A stretch of 64,000 bases of DNA. Source: Chionoecetes opilio (Eukaryota; Arthropoda; Malacostraca; Decapoda; Majidae). Numbering within the stretch: the stretch's first letter is position 1; each line of letters begins with the position of its first letter. The stretch spans positions 143,438 to 207,437 of the forward strand of contig JACEEZ010023736.1 in the NCBI GenBank assembly GCA_016584305.1, written 5' to 3'. Below, in pieces: positions 1 to 11,500 of the stretch. The notes under the pieces were generated by a model. That model had not been told where the DNA came from. It worked only from the letters and a program-made list of their open reading frames with translations, and ran no database searches. Made by a program: the position numbers and the translations under genes.

Positions 1-398
1 TATTTAGTTATCTGATAAATGAATTAGCACCATGTATAAATTAGCGTTAACTAAATAAATAACCTCATTAATCGGGAAAATTACCAGATTGATGATTTTA
101 TTTATTTAGTTAACGGTAATTTATGCATGGGGGTAATTAATTTATCAGAAAACGAAATACATCAATGGAAAGCTAATAAAATTGCGCTTCTATTGATACC
201 CTTTATGATAAAAGTTGACTCGCAAAGTTTTAAATGGCGAAGAGTTGAAGTGAATATTAAGTTCATGCATATTTCTTCAGAGTCTCGTAATGGCATTTCT
301 TTAGCGTGTTTTACTGTTTTTTATTTGATAATATTATAGAACAAACATTTACGAAGATTACAGTATATCATATATACTGATAAACCAGTCTATATGAT
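1..398. repeat. Arm of a dispersed foldback element, cut by the window edge
   Basis: The stretch ends with CCAGTCTATATGAT and contains the internal palindrome around ATCGGGAAAATTACC. The same sequence forms the right arm of the complete inverted-repeat element at 45,472-46,186, and a diverged copy sits at 49,022-49,310. The short open frame at 127-339 has no recognisable coding content and also occurs in the other copies, so I do not call a gene. Confidence 0.75.
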
Positions 399-400
399 GC

Positions 401-609
<209 letters not shown>

Positions 610-1183
610 CGCAGTCCAGGGGAGAGATGCTCGAAAGAGTTACGGGCCCGTAAGTATTACCCTAGGGGACTTTTTACCTCGTAGCGCCTCTTAAGCGGCT
701 ATTACACGGGCACTATTCTGCTCAGTGAGCAGATTTCACTGAGCAGTTTTGAGGATTTTGCTCAACCAAAGCCTGTTTGATTGAGCAAAAAGGGAACTAA
801 TTTGAAGCTATTTTTGCTCGTCATTTCAGTGAGCAAAAACGTTTTCTGTTATAAAGGACCGAAATTAGTGGATGACTATTATTTATTGCAAGATCATTTT
901 CTTCTAAAACTCTCAAGAAGACATCTACATGCTGGACAGACGAGATGGAAAGCTTACTGATTGACTTAGTTCAGGCACATCCTACAATATGGAACATATA
1001 TAGCCCTTTATTTGTTAAAAAAAAACATTAAAAAAGAAAACATACACCCTCAATACCTAAGAAGCCTGACCTTCCAAGTCATTTATTTACGGTGATACAC
1101 AGGCGACAGGTGTGTTGCGAGGCCGTACAGGTGTGTAGTGACAGGTGTGGTGTATATGGTAAAGCGAGAGAGGCTAAGAGTGC

Positions 1184-1320
1184 AGTGTTAGCACCCGAGT
1201 GTGTGTGTCTGACCTAAAGAGCGAACGCGTAGTTCTCGTCCACTATAATGGCGTCAGCCCCGTACCGCCACGGCCACGGGTACGGCGCGGGCCACAGTGG
1301 TCCATAGAAGCTACTCTCGG
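1184..1320. repeat. Dispersed repeat, partner of 2,938-3,075
   Basis: Shares long stretches with 2,938-3,075, including TGACCTAAAGAGCGAACGCG and TACGGCGCGGGCCA. One copy lies inside the piggyBac-like element and the other outside it. Confidence 0.7.
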
Positions 1321-1387
1321 GGATTACAGGAAGTTTAAATGAATAAAAAACCTTTGGCCTAATCAAAAAACCTTTCTTAATTAGGTA

Positions 1388-1535
1388 TATTGAATTGAAA
1401 GTAGTTAGTTTCGTACACTGATTTTGAGTATTTTCGTACATACCTGGTGTCATTTCGTAACTCTAGTAGTCAAGTTCAACTCTGCACTGAGTGTACGAAA
1501 CGACTATGGTTTCATATAGACTACGAAACAACTCT
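1388..1535. repeat. Dispersed repeat, inverted partner of 51,185-51,320
   Basis: The repeated word TTTCGTACACTGATTTTGAG and neighbouring TTTCGTA motifs match the reverse complement of 51,185-51,320 (TGTACGAAACAACTAAC, ACGAAACGAC). Confidence 0.65.
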
Positions 1536-1590
1536 TGGTAATAATGGACGAGAGTTTCGCGGTCGTTTTCAGAGACACCAACTATTTTTT

Positions 1591-2300
1591 CTTGGCCTAC
1601 AATAGGTGCTTGTTCTAATGGAGATAGTTTTATTTTGCGCAACACTCCCCCCCCCAAAAAAAAAAAAATTATAATAATAATGAAACCTAACCTAACCTTA
1701 TAGGTTTTAATGAAACCTAACCAAACCTTAAAGGTTTTAATGAAACCTAACCTAACCTTATAGGTTTTAATGAAACTTAACCTAACCTTAAAGGTTTTAA
1801 TGAAACCTAACCTAACCTTAAAGGTTTTAATGAAACCTAACCTAACCTTATAGGTTTTAATTAAACCTAACCTAACCTTAAAGGTTTTAATGAAACCTAA
1901 CCTAACCTTATAGGTTTTAATGAAACCTAACCTAACCTTAAAGGTTTTAATGAAACCTAACCTAACCTTATAGGTTTTAATGAAACTTGACCTAACCTTA
2001 AAGGTTTTAATGAAACCTAACCTAACCTTAAAGGTTTTAATGAAACCTAACCTAACCTTATAGGTTTTAATTAAACCTAACCTAACCTTAAAGGTTTTAA
2101 TGAAACCTAACCTAACCTTAAAGGTTTTAATGAAACCTAACCTAACCTTAAAGGTTTTAATTAAACCTAACCTAACCTTAAAGGTTTTAATTAAACCTAA
2201 CCTAACTTTAACCACAAAGTATACTTTTTTTTTTTTTTTTTTTTTTGCGCAAAATAAAGCTATCTCCATTACAACAAACACCGCTTATTAGGACGCACTA
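1591..2300. repeat. Inverted repeat bracketing the 30-bp array
   Basis: The left arm contains AATGGAGATAGTTTTATTTT followed by GCGCAA (about 1,617-1,642). The right arm (about 2,247-2,272) is its reverse complement with few changes. The arms extend about 45-50 bp and enclose C/A and T homopolymers and the tandem array, so the array may have been carried in by a foldback element. Confidence 0.65.
1680..2210. repeat. 30-bp tandem array rich in AACCT telomere-like motifs
   Basis: About 17-18 units of 30 bp, each containing AAACCTAACCTAACCTTA followed by AAGG or TAGG and TTTTAA. Units alternate mainly between CTTATAGG and CTTAAAGG versions. AACCT is the complement of the arthropod telomeric TTAGG. 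The period is a multiple of three, so the 272-residue open frame over it (minus strand, 1,463-2,281, VRLGFIKTFK repeats) is an artefact. Confidence 0.9.
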
Positions 2301-2452
2301 TGATAATTTGTATCATAACCGCACTCAGGTCTGTATACATTTTGCTCATCAAAACACAGATCACCGTGTAATAGTTTCGTTGAGCAGCTCAGTGAAATCT
2401 GCTCAGTGAAATCTGCTGTGAGCAGAAAAGTGCCCGTGTAATAGCGCCTTAA

Positions 2453-2937
2453 GGGAGATGCTCAAACCGTTTTTTCACTCGCTACGGGACCGCGAGGCTA
2501 AGGGTGGTCGGGAGCACCCTTAACTCTCTAAGGGAGTGAAATTTGAAGCGGCTAGAGACCAACAAACAATAAATTACAAGTTGTATCACTATACTTTATG
2601 TTTATTGTGTATTATAGAGCCATTTCATGCTTGCCTGTTTGAAATGTGATGTGTTTATTGCTTCATTGACTCCATATATATCATATTTAACATACAATAC
2701 CTATAGTAGCTACTTGTAATAAATTCAAATCAGGGCAAACCTATATATTAAATATATATCTCAGTCGACTTCTTGAATCAAAACGTATAGTTCATCATAC
2801 AAGTTTGGCAGCTATAATGATGCGGTGGTGGTGGTGGTATCAAATGTCTGACGTACTAGTACACACGCACGTACACACACAAGCAAGGATATTATAAAGT
2901 TATACTATCCTTGCACACAAGTGTCACGTGTGTCACA
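2453..2937. other. No gene seen
   Basis: Mixed AT-rich DNA with a short GGT-repeat tract near 2,825 and CA-type repeats near 2,865-2,885. I see no coding signal or complete transposon. Confidence 0.6.
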
Positions 2938-3130
2938 GTGAGGTGTTAGCCCCCCCGTGTGTCTTGTCTGACCTAAAGAGCGAACGCGCAGTTCTCGCCC
3001 ACTATAACAGAGTACCGCCAGGGCCACGGATACGGCATACGTACGGCGCGGGCCAGCAGTGGTCTATAGATCCTAATTGCGGGCACGTGGGACTCGAACC
3101 TATGATCAGCGCATCAAGGTATACCCTGGG
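2938..3130 (-). mobile_element. tRNA-derived SINE-like repeat
   Basis: On the minus strand GGTTCGAGTCC (about 3,088-3,098) matches the RNA polymerase III B box GGTTCGANTCC. The upstream A-box is poorly preserved. The body is shared with 1,184-1,320, which lacks the B-box end, so this is a dispersed repeat and not a functional tRNA. Confidence 0.5.
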
Positions 3131-3492
3131 TACGTCTCTGTAGTAATCAGTGGGAGAATACTACCCTGAAAGGCTAATGTGGCAGCTATGTATTATCGTA
3201 ACATTCTGGCGATAGTGAGCTAAAATCGGCCCTATTTCGGAAATCAGCAGATCTTAGCTCAACACCGGCAAACATAGTTTTTAGGTTTAGGTTAAGTTAT
3301 GTTTAGGTCTGGTTTAGGTTAGGTAAGGTTTATGATAGGTTTGTGTTAAGTTTTGTGGAGTTATTTAGGTTAAATAAGCATCCGCGGGACGATTTCCGAA
3401 AGAGGCAGATTTTAGCACAACAGCGGCATTTGAAGTCTCTTTAAATTTATATATCGGGCTCCCTGACAGCTGAGAGCATGATGATTGGCTAG

Positions 3493-3712
3493 ATAAAGCC
3501 GCGTCATGCGAGGCGCTGCTCTGTGATTGGTTAGCAGAATTTTCCCACACATATCCCTAGAATATCCCTATATTCCCCACCCAGAGGCCACCGATAACCG
3601 TACGGGAGTGACGGCTCGGTACGAGCATCTCCCTCAGCCCACCCTCGTAAGGTTATTGTAGCCATACACTCGTAAGTTGTCCCTTACGAGGGATTTTCGA
3701 GCATCCCTGCCC
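3493..3712. repeat. Dispersed repeat, partner of 45,160-45,390
   Basis: Long near-identical stretches (CACACATATCCCTAGAATAT, CGTACGGGAGTGAC, GGATTTTCGAGCATCCCTGC) recur in the same order at 45,160-45,390. The end TTTCGAGCATCCCTGCC resembles, inverted, GAGATGCTCGAAA near 612, so it may be one end of a larger element. Confidence 0.7.
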
Positions 3713-3794
3713 AGGTATACAGTGGTCTATGATCAGACCTATAGGCGAGAAATGTGTGAAAAATGTTGGTGCGTCGGACGGACGTTAGTGCGTT

Positions 3795-3916
3795 GGGGTG
3801 AAGGTAGGGAAACGGGGGTGGGTGTTAATTGGTGGTGGGGGTAGGGGATGGTTGTTAGTGGTGGGGGAAGGGGGTGGGTGTTAGTGGTGGGGGAAGGGGA
3901 TGGTTGTTAGTGGTGG
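3795..3916. repeat. Left fragment of the G-rich 26-bp minisatellite
   Basis: Copies of a unit reading GTTAGTGGTGGGGGAAGGGG plus ATGGTT, identical in kind to the start of the large array at 5,536. An LTR-like insertion (3,917-5,535) separates this fragment from the main array. Confidence 0.85.
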
Positions 3917-5535
3917 TGTAATGCCCATTATTCGGGAGATGATAGTATGAGAATTATTATTATAAAATTCCCGAGTTATGTCTTGTAAGTAATTCTTTTT
4001 CTCAGTTTCACATATGACTCATCGTATTTCTTTCTTTCCGCCATCTTTTCGCATCAGTTTGGCCATCCTAGACGCCATTTTGTTCTATCTTCTTTCGTGC
4101 TTTCACCCGCCATTTTCTCCTTCACCCCGTGTGCGAGGAAAGTTCCGTGGAATAATTATTCTGCGATCAGTCATAACTAACGTATTCCATTCTTTTCTTT
4201 CTTTCCAAACCATCTTCTCAGATTTAGGAACCCTCCTAAAATCCTCATGGCTTTCAAAATAATCCCTATCGTTATCGGTTATGGTCATATATGGGCGGTG
4301 TAATAAGGATACACGCTAAAATGAAAGCCCACCAAAGTTCTAAACACGATTTCCATACCACTCCACTCTGAAATAGGTGTTCGGATTGTCGACATTACAT
4401 ATAAAACCATCCTTCGTGAATATTAGATTAAAGACATTAAATTCTCTTACATCAAAGTAAAACAGGTTTATATTATAAGCCACATGTTCTTATATACGCA
4501 AGTTTCATTACTTAAATAGTTATTTCGGGATTATAAGTTTTTCATTTGAGGTCACGGTGAGACTTTCCAAACAATTCCCTTTTGGGCGAGACGGCCATAA
4601 CTCCGTGAGACGCTCAGTCTCCACCCGTCCTCCACCCAGGTAAGATGTAACAAATTCCGCTCCTGTACCCCCCCCCCTTTCCTTGTTATCATTATTTTTA
4701 TCTATATTTTCAAATATGGGTATCTATGTTTAGTGTACGCTAACGTACAGGAGGTGCACCCATCCTTATAAGTATTATTAACAAGAGTCTCCATCCGTCC
4801 TCCACCCAGGGAGAGGTTTCAACGGGAGGCGTCCCACGCCTTCCTCTCAAGAACACATGGTCATTGTGTATCCACACATCCAACTCCTTATTCTCACATT
4901 CTCTTTCCTATATATATATATTCAGTGTATACCTATAGTGCTCAGTTGATACGAATATAGGTGGAAATTCTAAGAATGATTCTGTGAGGGAATTTATGCT
5001 CTAAAGAAGCTTGCCCGTTCCAGATTAGAGTTTATGTATGTGTCTACGGTCTCAAACAGAAATAATGTTTCATGGCGAATAAATAGGATATCATTTACAA
5101 ATATAGTTCTTGTGTTATTATAAAAACCCAGGTGATTATTCTGTATTAGGAAAATAATTCCCCACACTTCCAAGAGTCCAAGCCTTGTTCGGTATAACCC
5201 CTCGTACCAACCACGACTACCAAGATCAATCTAATATTAATATTAATCTAACGTGCCCCGGGAGTAATCATAGTGAAATACTCGTCAGGGCTGGTGGCAG
5301 CAAATCCCATAACCTAAACCATATTATCCTTTCCCCTTAAGTACATCCCCCTTCTCAGTACTCTCCGCAGTGAGACGTGGTCATACTATAATCATATAGT
5401 GAAATCAGAAGACTAAGTTAAATTCTTCATTCAAGTTGTAATCATTTATCAAATCATCCCCAAATAATATCATTCAAGTAACGTTGACCAGTCTTAAAAC
5501 CCCCATACCAGTGACCCCCAATTTCCAGCAACACA
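3917..5535. mobile_element. Solo-LTR-like insertion in the minisatellite
   Basis: The inserted block begins TGTAATGCCC and ends AGCAACACA, giving the TG...CA termini typical of LTRs. It is flanked by a 4-bp direct repeat GTGG (3,913-3,916 and 5,536-5,539). Removing the block and one GTGG restores a perfect minisatellite unit. An AATAAA-type signal occurs near 5,090 (GCGAATAAATAGG). There is no gag or pol frame, so this is most simply a long solo LTR left after recombination between two LTRs. The family (Gypsy or BEL) cannot be decided here. Confidence 0.65.
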
Positions 5536-8500
5536 GTGGGGGAAGGGGGTGGGTGTTAGTGGTGGGGGAAGGGGATGGTTGTTAGTGGTGGGGGAAGGGG
5601 ATGGTTGTTAGTGGTGGGGGAAGGGGATGTGTTTGTTAGTGGTGGGGGAAGGGGGTGGGTGTTAGTGGTGGGGAAGGGGATGGTTGTTAGTGGTGGGGAA
5701 GGGGTGGGTGTTAGTGGTGGGGGAAGGGGATGGTTGTTAGTGGTGGGGGAAGGGGGTGGGTGTTAGTGGTGGGGGAAGGGGATGGTTGTTAGTGGTGGGG
5801 GAAGGGGTGGGTGTTAGTGGTGGGGGAAGGGGATGGGTGTTGGTGGTGGGGGAATGAGATGGGTGTTCGTGGTGGGGGAAGGGGATGGGTGTTGGGTGGG
5901 GTGGGGGAAGGGGGAAGGGTTTATTTTGGTGGGGGGGGGGAAGGGATAGGTGTTTGGTGGGGGGTAGGAAGGGTTTTCCCTGGGTTTTGGGGGAAAGGGG
6001 AAAGGGTTTTTGGTGGGGGAAGGGGGGGTGGGTTGGGTGGTGTGGAAACGGGGGGGTGTTGGGTGTGGGGGAAGGGGGTGGGTGTTTGGGGGTGGGGGAA
6101 GGGAAAGGGTGTTGGGGGGGTGGGGGAAAGGGGAAAGGGTGGGTTTGGGGGTGGGGGAAGGGGGGGGGATGTTGGGGGTTTTGGGGAAAAGGGGGGGGAT
6201 GTTGGAGATGGGGGGGAAAGGGGGGGGGGGGTTTTTGGGGGGGGGTTTTGGGGGAAGGGGGTGGATGTTTTTGGGGGTTGGGGGGGGGGTGGATGTTTGG
6301 AGGGGTGGGGAAAGGGGGTGGGTGGGTTTGGGGGTGGGGGAAGAGGAAAGGGGTGGTTTGGGGGGTTTGGGGAAGGGGGTTTTGGTGTTGGGGGGTTTTG
6401 GGGAAAGGGGTGGGGGTTTGGGGGTGGGGGGAAGGGGGGGGATTTGGGGGGTTTGGGGGAAGGGGGGTTTGGGTTTTTGGGGGTTTGGGGGGGGGGTGGT
6501 GTTGGAGATGGGGGGAAGGGGGTGGTGTTGGTGGGGGGGGGAAAGGGGGGGGATGTTGGGGGTTTGGGGAAAGGGGGTTTGGGTGTTGGAGATGGGGGGA
6601 AAGGGGGTTTGGGTTTGGTGGGGGGGGAAGGGGGGGTGTTTTGTGGTGGGGGAAGGGGGTGGTTGGTTTTTGGTGGGGGAAAAGGGGGGGGTGTTAGTGG
6701 TGGGGGAAGGGGGGTGGGGGTTTTTGTGGGGGGGGGGAGGGGGGGGTGTTGTGGGGTGGGGGGAAGGGGGATTTGGGTTTTTAGTGGTGGGGGGGAAAGG
6801 GGGTTGGGGGTTGTTGGGGGGGGGAAAGGGGGATTTTTGGTTTTTTAGTGGTGGGGGAAAAGGGGGGGGTGTTAGTGGGGGGGGGAAGGGGATTGGGGGT
6901 TTGGGGTGGGGGAATGGGAAAGGGTTTTTTGTGGTGGGGGGGAAGGGGGGGTTTTGGGGGGTTTGGGGGGGGGGGAAGGGGAAAGGGTGTTTGGTGGGGG
7001 GGAAGGGGGGGTAGGGGGGTTTGGGGGTGGGGGGGGAGGGGATGGGGGTTTTGGTCTGGGGGGAAAGGGGAATTGGGTGGTTTTTTTTGGGGGAAGGGGA
7101 TGGGTGGATGGTGTGGAAACGGGGGTTTTTTTATGTTAGTGGTGGGGGAAGGGGGTGGGGGTTGGGGGTGGGGGAAGGGGATGGGTTTTGGTGGTGGGGG
7201 AAAGGGGTTTGGGGGTTGGTGGGGGGGGGAAAGGGGGGGGATGTTGGGGAAGGGGGGGGGGATGGGTTGGAAAGGGGGAAGGGGAAAGGGGTGTTGGTGG
7301 TTGGGGGGGGAAAGGGGGGGGATGTTGGGGTTGGGGAAAAAGGGGTTTGGGTTTTGGAGATGGGGGAAGGGATGGGTGTTGGTTTTGGGGGGGAAGGGGG
7401 AAAGGGTGGTTTGGGGGAAAGGGGGGGGTTTGGGGGGTTTGGGGGAAAGGGGGTGGGTGTTGGGGGTGGGGGAAGGGGGGGGTGTTTGGGGGGTTGGGGG
7501 GAAGGGGTGGAGGGTTTGGGGGGGGGGGAAAAGGGGTGGATTTTTTGGGGTGGGGGGAAAGGGGAAAGGGGGTTGGTGGTTTTGGGGGGGGGGGGTTGGG
7601 TTTTGGGGGGTTTTGGGGGAAAGGGGGGTGGACGTTTTTAGAGGGGGGGAAAGGGGGTGGGTGTTTTGGTGGGGAGAAGGGGGTGGATGTTGGGGGGTTT
7701 TGGGGGAAAGGGGAAAGGGATGTTGGGGGTTTTGGGGAAAGGGGTGGGGGTGTTTTGGGGATGGGGGAAGGGGGTGGGTGTTGGTGGTTTGGGGGGAAGG
7801 GGGTGGGTGTTTTGGGGGTTTTGGGAAGGGGTGGGTGTGGTGGTTGGGGGGGGAAGGGGATGGGTGTTTGGGGGGGGAAGGGTATTTGGGGGGTTTTGGG
7901 GGGGAAGGGATGGTGGGGATGGTGTGGAAAAGGGGGATGTTGGTGGGGGGGGAAGGGGATAGGGTGTTGGGGGGGTGGGGAAGGGATGGGTGGTTGGGGG
8001 GGGGAAAAGGGGGTGGGTTTTTGGGGGGTGGGGGGGAAGGGGGGGGAGGGTTGGGGGGGTTTTGGGGAAAGGGGTGGATGTTGGAGATGGGGGAAAGGGG
8101 AAAGGGTTTGGGTTTGGGGGTGGGGGAAAAGGGGGTGGATGTTTGGGGGTTTGGGGGAAGGGGGTGGATTTTTGGAGATTTGGGGGGAAGGGGGATGGTG
8201 TGTTTGGTGGGGGAAGGGGGTGGGTGCTGGGGGTTGGGGAAGGGGGTGGGTGTTGGGGGTTTTGGGGGAAGGGGGATGGGTTTTTGGTTTTGGGGGGGGA
8301 AGGGGGTGGGTGGTTTGGGATGGGGGGGAAGGGGGTGGGGGTTGGTTTTGGGGGGGGAAAGGGGGGGGATGGTTTTGGGGGGGGGGGAAGGGGAGGGGTG
8401 TGGGGAAAGGGGGGGGGATGGGTGTTGGTGGGGGGGGAAAGGGGGTTGGGGGTTGGTGGGGGGGGAAGGGGATGGGTGTTGGTTTTTTGGGGGAAAAAGG

Positions 8501-11500
8501 GGGGAGGTTTGGGGGTTGGGGAAGGGGGATGGAATGGGTTGGAGATTTGGGGGGGAAAGGGGATGGTGTTGGGGGTAGGGGAAGGGGGGGGATGTTTTGG
8601 GGGTTTGGGGAAAGGGGGTGGGAGGTTTGGAGATGGGGGAAGGGGATAGGGGTTGGGTTGGGTGGGGGGAAAGGGGGGGGGGTGTTTTGGGGGGGTTGGG
8701 GAAGGGGGGGGAAAGTTTTGGGGTTTTTTGGGGGAAGGGGGTGGGGGGTTTTGGGGGTGGGGGGGAAAGGGGGTGGGTGTTTGGTGGGTTGGGGGAAGGG
8801 GGTGGATTTTTGGGGAAGGGGGTGGATGTTGGAGATTGGGGGGGAAAAGGGGGTGGGTGTTGGTGGGGGGGGGAAGGGGGGTGGGTGTTTGGGGGTTTTG
8901 GGGAAGGGGGTGGATGTTGGGGGTTTTGGGGGAAAAAGGATGGGTGTTGGTGGTGGGGAAAGGGGGTGGGTGTTTTTTGGTGGGGGAAAGGGGGTGGGTG
9001 TTGGGGGTGGGGGAAGGGGGGGGATGTTTGGGGGGTTGGGGGAAGGGGAGGAAAGTTGGAAGAGGTGGGGGGAAAGGGGGTGGGTGTTTTTTTGGGGGGG
9101 GGAAGGGGGGGGATGTTTGGGGCATTTGGGGGGAAAAGGGGGGGGTTTTTTGAGGTGGTGGGAAAGGGGATGGGTGTTGGGGGGTGGGGTGGGGATGTAT
9201 GTTGGGGGTTGGGGAAAAGGGGAAAGGATTTTGGGAAGGGGGAATGGGAAATTTGGGGGTTTTGGGGGGGTGGGGGAAGGGGGTGGGGGTTGGTGGTGGG
9301 GGAAGGGGGTGGATGTTGGGGGTTGGGGAAGGGGGGTGGATGTTGGAGATTTGGGGAAAGGGGAAAGGGTGGTTTGGGGGGTGGGGGAAGGGGATGGGGT
9401 GGGGGTTGGGGGAAAGGGGGGGGATGTTGGGGTTTTTGGGGGAAAGGGGGTGGGTGTTTTTGGGGGTGGGGGAAGGGGGTGGGTGTTTTTGGGGGTGGGG
9501 GAAAAGGGATGGGTGTTTTGGGGGTGGGGGAAGGGGGTGGATGTTTTGGGGTTTGGGGGAAAGGGGATGGATGTTTTGGGGGTTGGGGGGGAAAGGGGGG
9601 GGGTTTGGTGGTGGGGGGGAAAGGGGAAAGGGTGTTGGTGGTGGGGGGGGAAAGGGGGTGGGTTTTTTGGTGGTTTGGGGGGAAAAAGGGGGGTGTTGGG
9701 GGGTTTGGGGGAAAGGGGGGGGAAAGTTGGAGATGGGGGAAAAGGGGTGGGGGGGTTGGGGGTGGGGGGAAAGGGGGGGGTTTTTGGGGGTTTTGGGGGA
9801 AAGGGGGGGAAATTTTTGGGGATGGGGGGAAGGGGGGGGTGGGGGGTTGGTGGTGGGGGGGAAAGGGGGGGGGGTGTTTTGGGGGGGGGGGAAGGGGGTG
9901 GGTGTTGGGGTTTGGGTAAGGGGAGGGGTTGTTGGTTGGGGGAATGGGAATGGGTTTTTTGGGTGGGGGGGGAAGGGGGGGGGATGTTTGGTGGGGTTTG
10001 GGGAAGGGGGTGGGAAAGTTTGGGAGATGGGGGGGAAAGGGGGTTTGGGGGTTTTTGGGGGGTGGGGGAAAAGGGGGGGGGTGTTGGGGGTTGGGGAAGG
10101 GGGTTTGGGGTTTTGGGGGTTTGGGGAAGGGGTGGTTGTTTTTGGTTGGGGGAAAAGGGGGTTTGGGGGGTTTTTGGGGGTTGGGGGGAAAGGGGGTTGG
10201 GGGAAAGGGGGGTGTGGGGGAAAAGGGGGGGATGTTTTTGGGGGTTGGGGGAAGGGGGATGGATGTTGGAGATTTTGGGGGGAAGGGGGGGTGGTTTTTT
10301 TTTGTGGGGGAAGGGGGTGGATGTTGGGGGTTGGGGGGAAGGGGTGGATGTTGGGGGTTTGGGGAAGGGGATTGATGTTGGAGATGGGGGAAGGGGATGA
10401 GGGGGTTGGTGGTGGGGGAAGGGGGGGATTTGGGGGTTTGGGGAAGGGGGGTTTGATGTTGGAGAGGGGGGGGGGGGATGGGGTTTTTGGTTTTGGGGGG
10501 AAAGGGGGGGGGTTTAGTGGGGGGGGGAAGGGGGTGGTTGTTAGGGGGTGGGGGAAAAAGGGGGGGGTGGGTTTGTGGTGGGGGAAAGGGGGGAAAGGTT
10601 GTTAGTGGGTTGGGGGAAGGGGGTGGGTGTTAGTGGTGGGGGAAAAGGGGTGGGGTTTTTTATTGGGGGGGGAAGGGGGTTTGGGGGTTTAGGGGGTGGG
10701 GAAGGGGATGGTTGTTAGTGGTGGGGGAAGGGTATGGGGTTTTTTAGTTTTGGGGGGAAAAGGGGTGGGGGTTAGTTGGGGGGGAAATGGGAAAGGGTTT
10801 TTGGGTGTGGGGGAAGGAAAGGGGGGTTTGTGGTGGGGGAAAAGGGGGGGGGGGTTTGGGGTTTGGGGGAAAGGGATGGGTGGTTTGGGGGTGGGGGAAA
10901 AGGGGGTAGGTGTTGGTTTGGGGGGGGTAGGGGGTGGGTGTTTTGGTGGGTGGGGGAAAAGGGGTGGGGGTTTTGGTTTTGGGGGAAGGGGATGGGTTTT
11001 TTTGATGGGGGTGGAAACGGGGGTGGATGTTAGTGTTTTTGGGGGAAAAGGGGTGGGTGTTTTGGGGGTTGGGGGGAAGGGGAGGTGTTTGGGGGTGGGG
11101 GAAAAGGGGAATTTGGGGTTGGTGGTGGGGAAGGGGGTGGGTTTTGGGGTTGGGGGGGGGAAGGGGGTGGATTTTTGGGGGGAAAGGGGGAAGGGGATGG
11201 GGGGTTTGGGGGTGGGGGAAAGGGGTTTGGGTGTTTGGGGGTTTGGGGGAAAGGGGGGGGATGTTGGAAAGGGGGAAAAAAAAAGGGGATGGGTGGGTTG
11301 GGGGGTGGGGGGAAAGGGGATGGTTTGGGGTTTTTGGGGGAAGGGGGTTGATGTTGGGGTTTTGGGGGAAAGGGGAAAGGGTGTTTTGGGGGTGGGGGGA
11401 AAGGGGGGGGATGTTGGGGGGGGTTGGGGAAGGGGATTATGTTTGGGGTTGGGGGAAAAAAAAAGGGGGAAAGGTGTTGGAGATGGGGGGGAAAGGGGGT

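Larger units (their letters stand above)
695..2448. mobile_element. piggyBac-like non-autonomous DNA transposon with TTAA target sites
   Basis: The left end reads GCGGCTATTACACGGGCAC; the reverse complement of the right end reads GGCGCTATTACACGGGCAC. Both continue inward into matching subterminal motifs (CTGCTCA, CAGATTTCACTGAGCAG). TTAA flanks the element at 691-694 and 2,449-2,452, the hallmark target of the piggyBac superfamily. No transposase frame is present, so it would depend on another element. Inside lie a second inverted repeat and an AACCT-rich tandem array. Superfamily assignment rests on TTAA alone, because the termini do not start with the usual CCC. Confidence 0.7.

Noticed and set aside
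1463..2281. 272-residue minus-strand frame of VRLGFIKTFK repeats
   Set aside because: Translation of the 30-bp AACCT-type array; no unique coding sequence apart from flanks.
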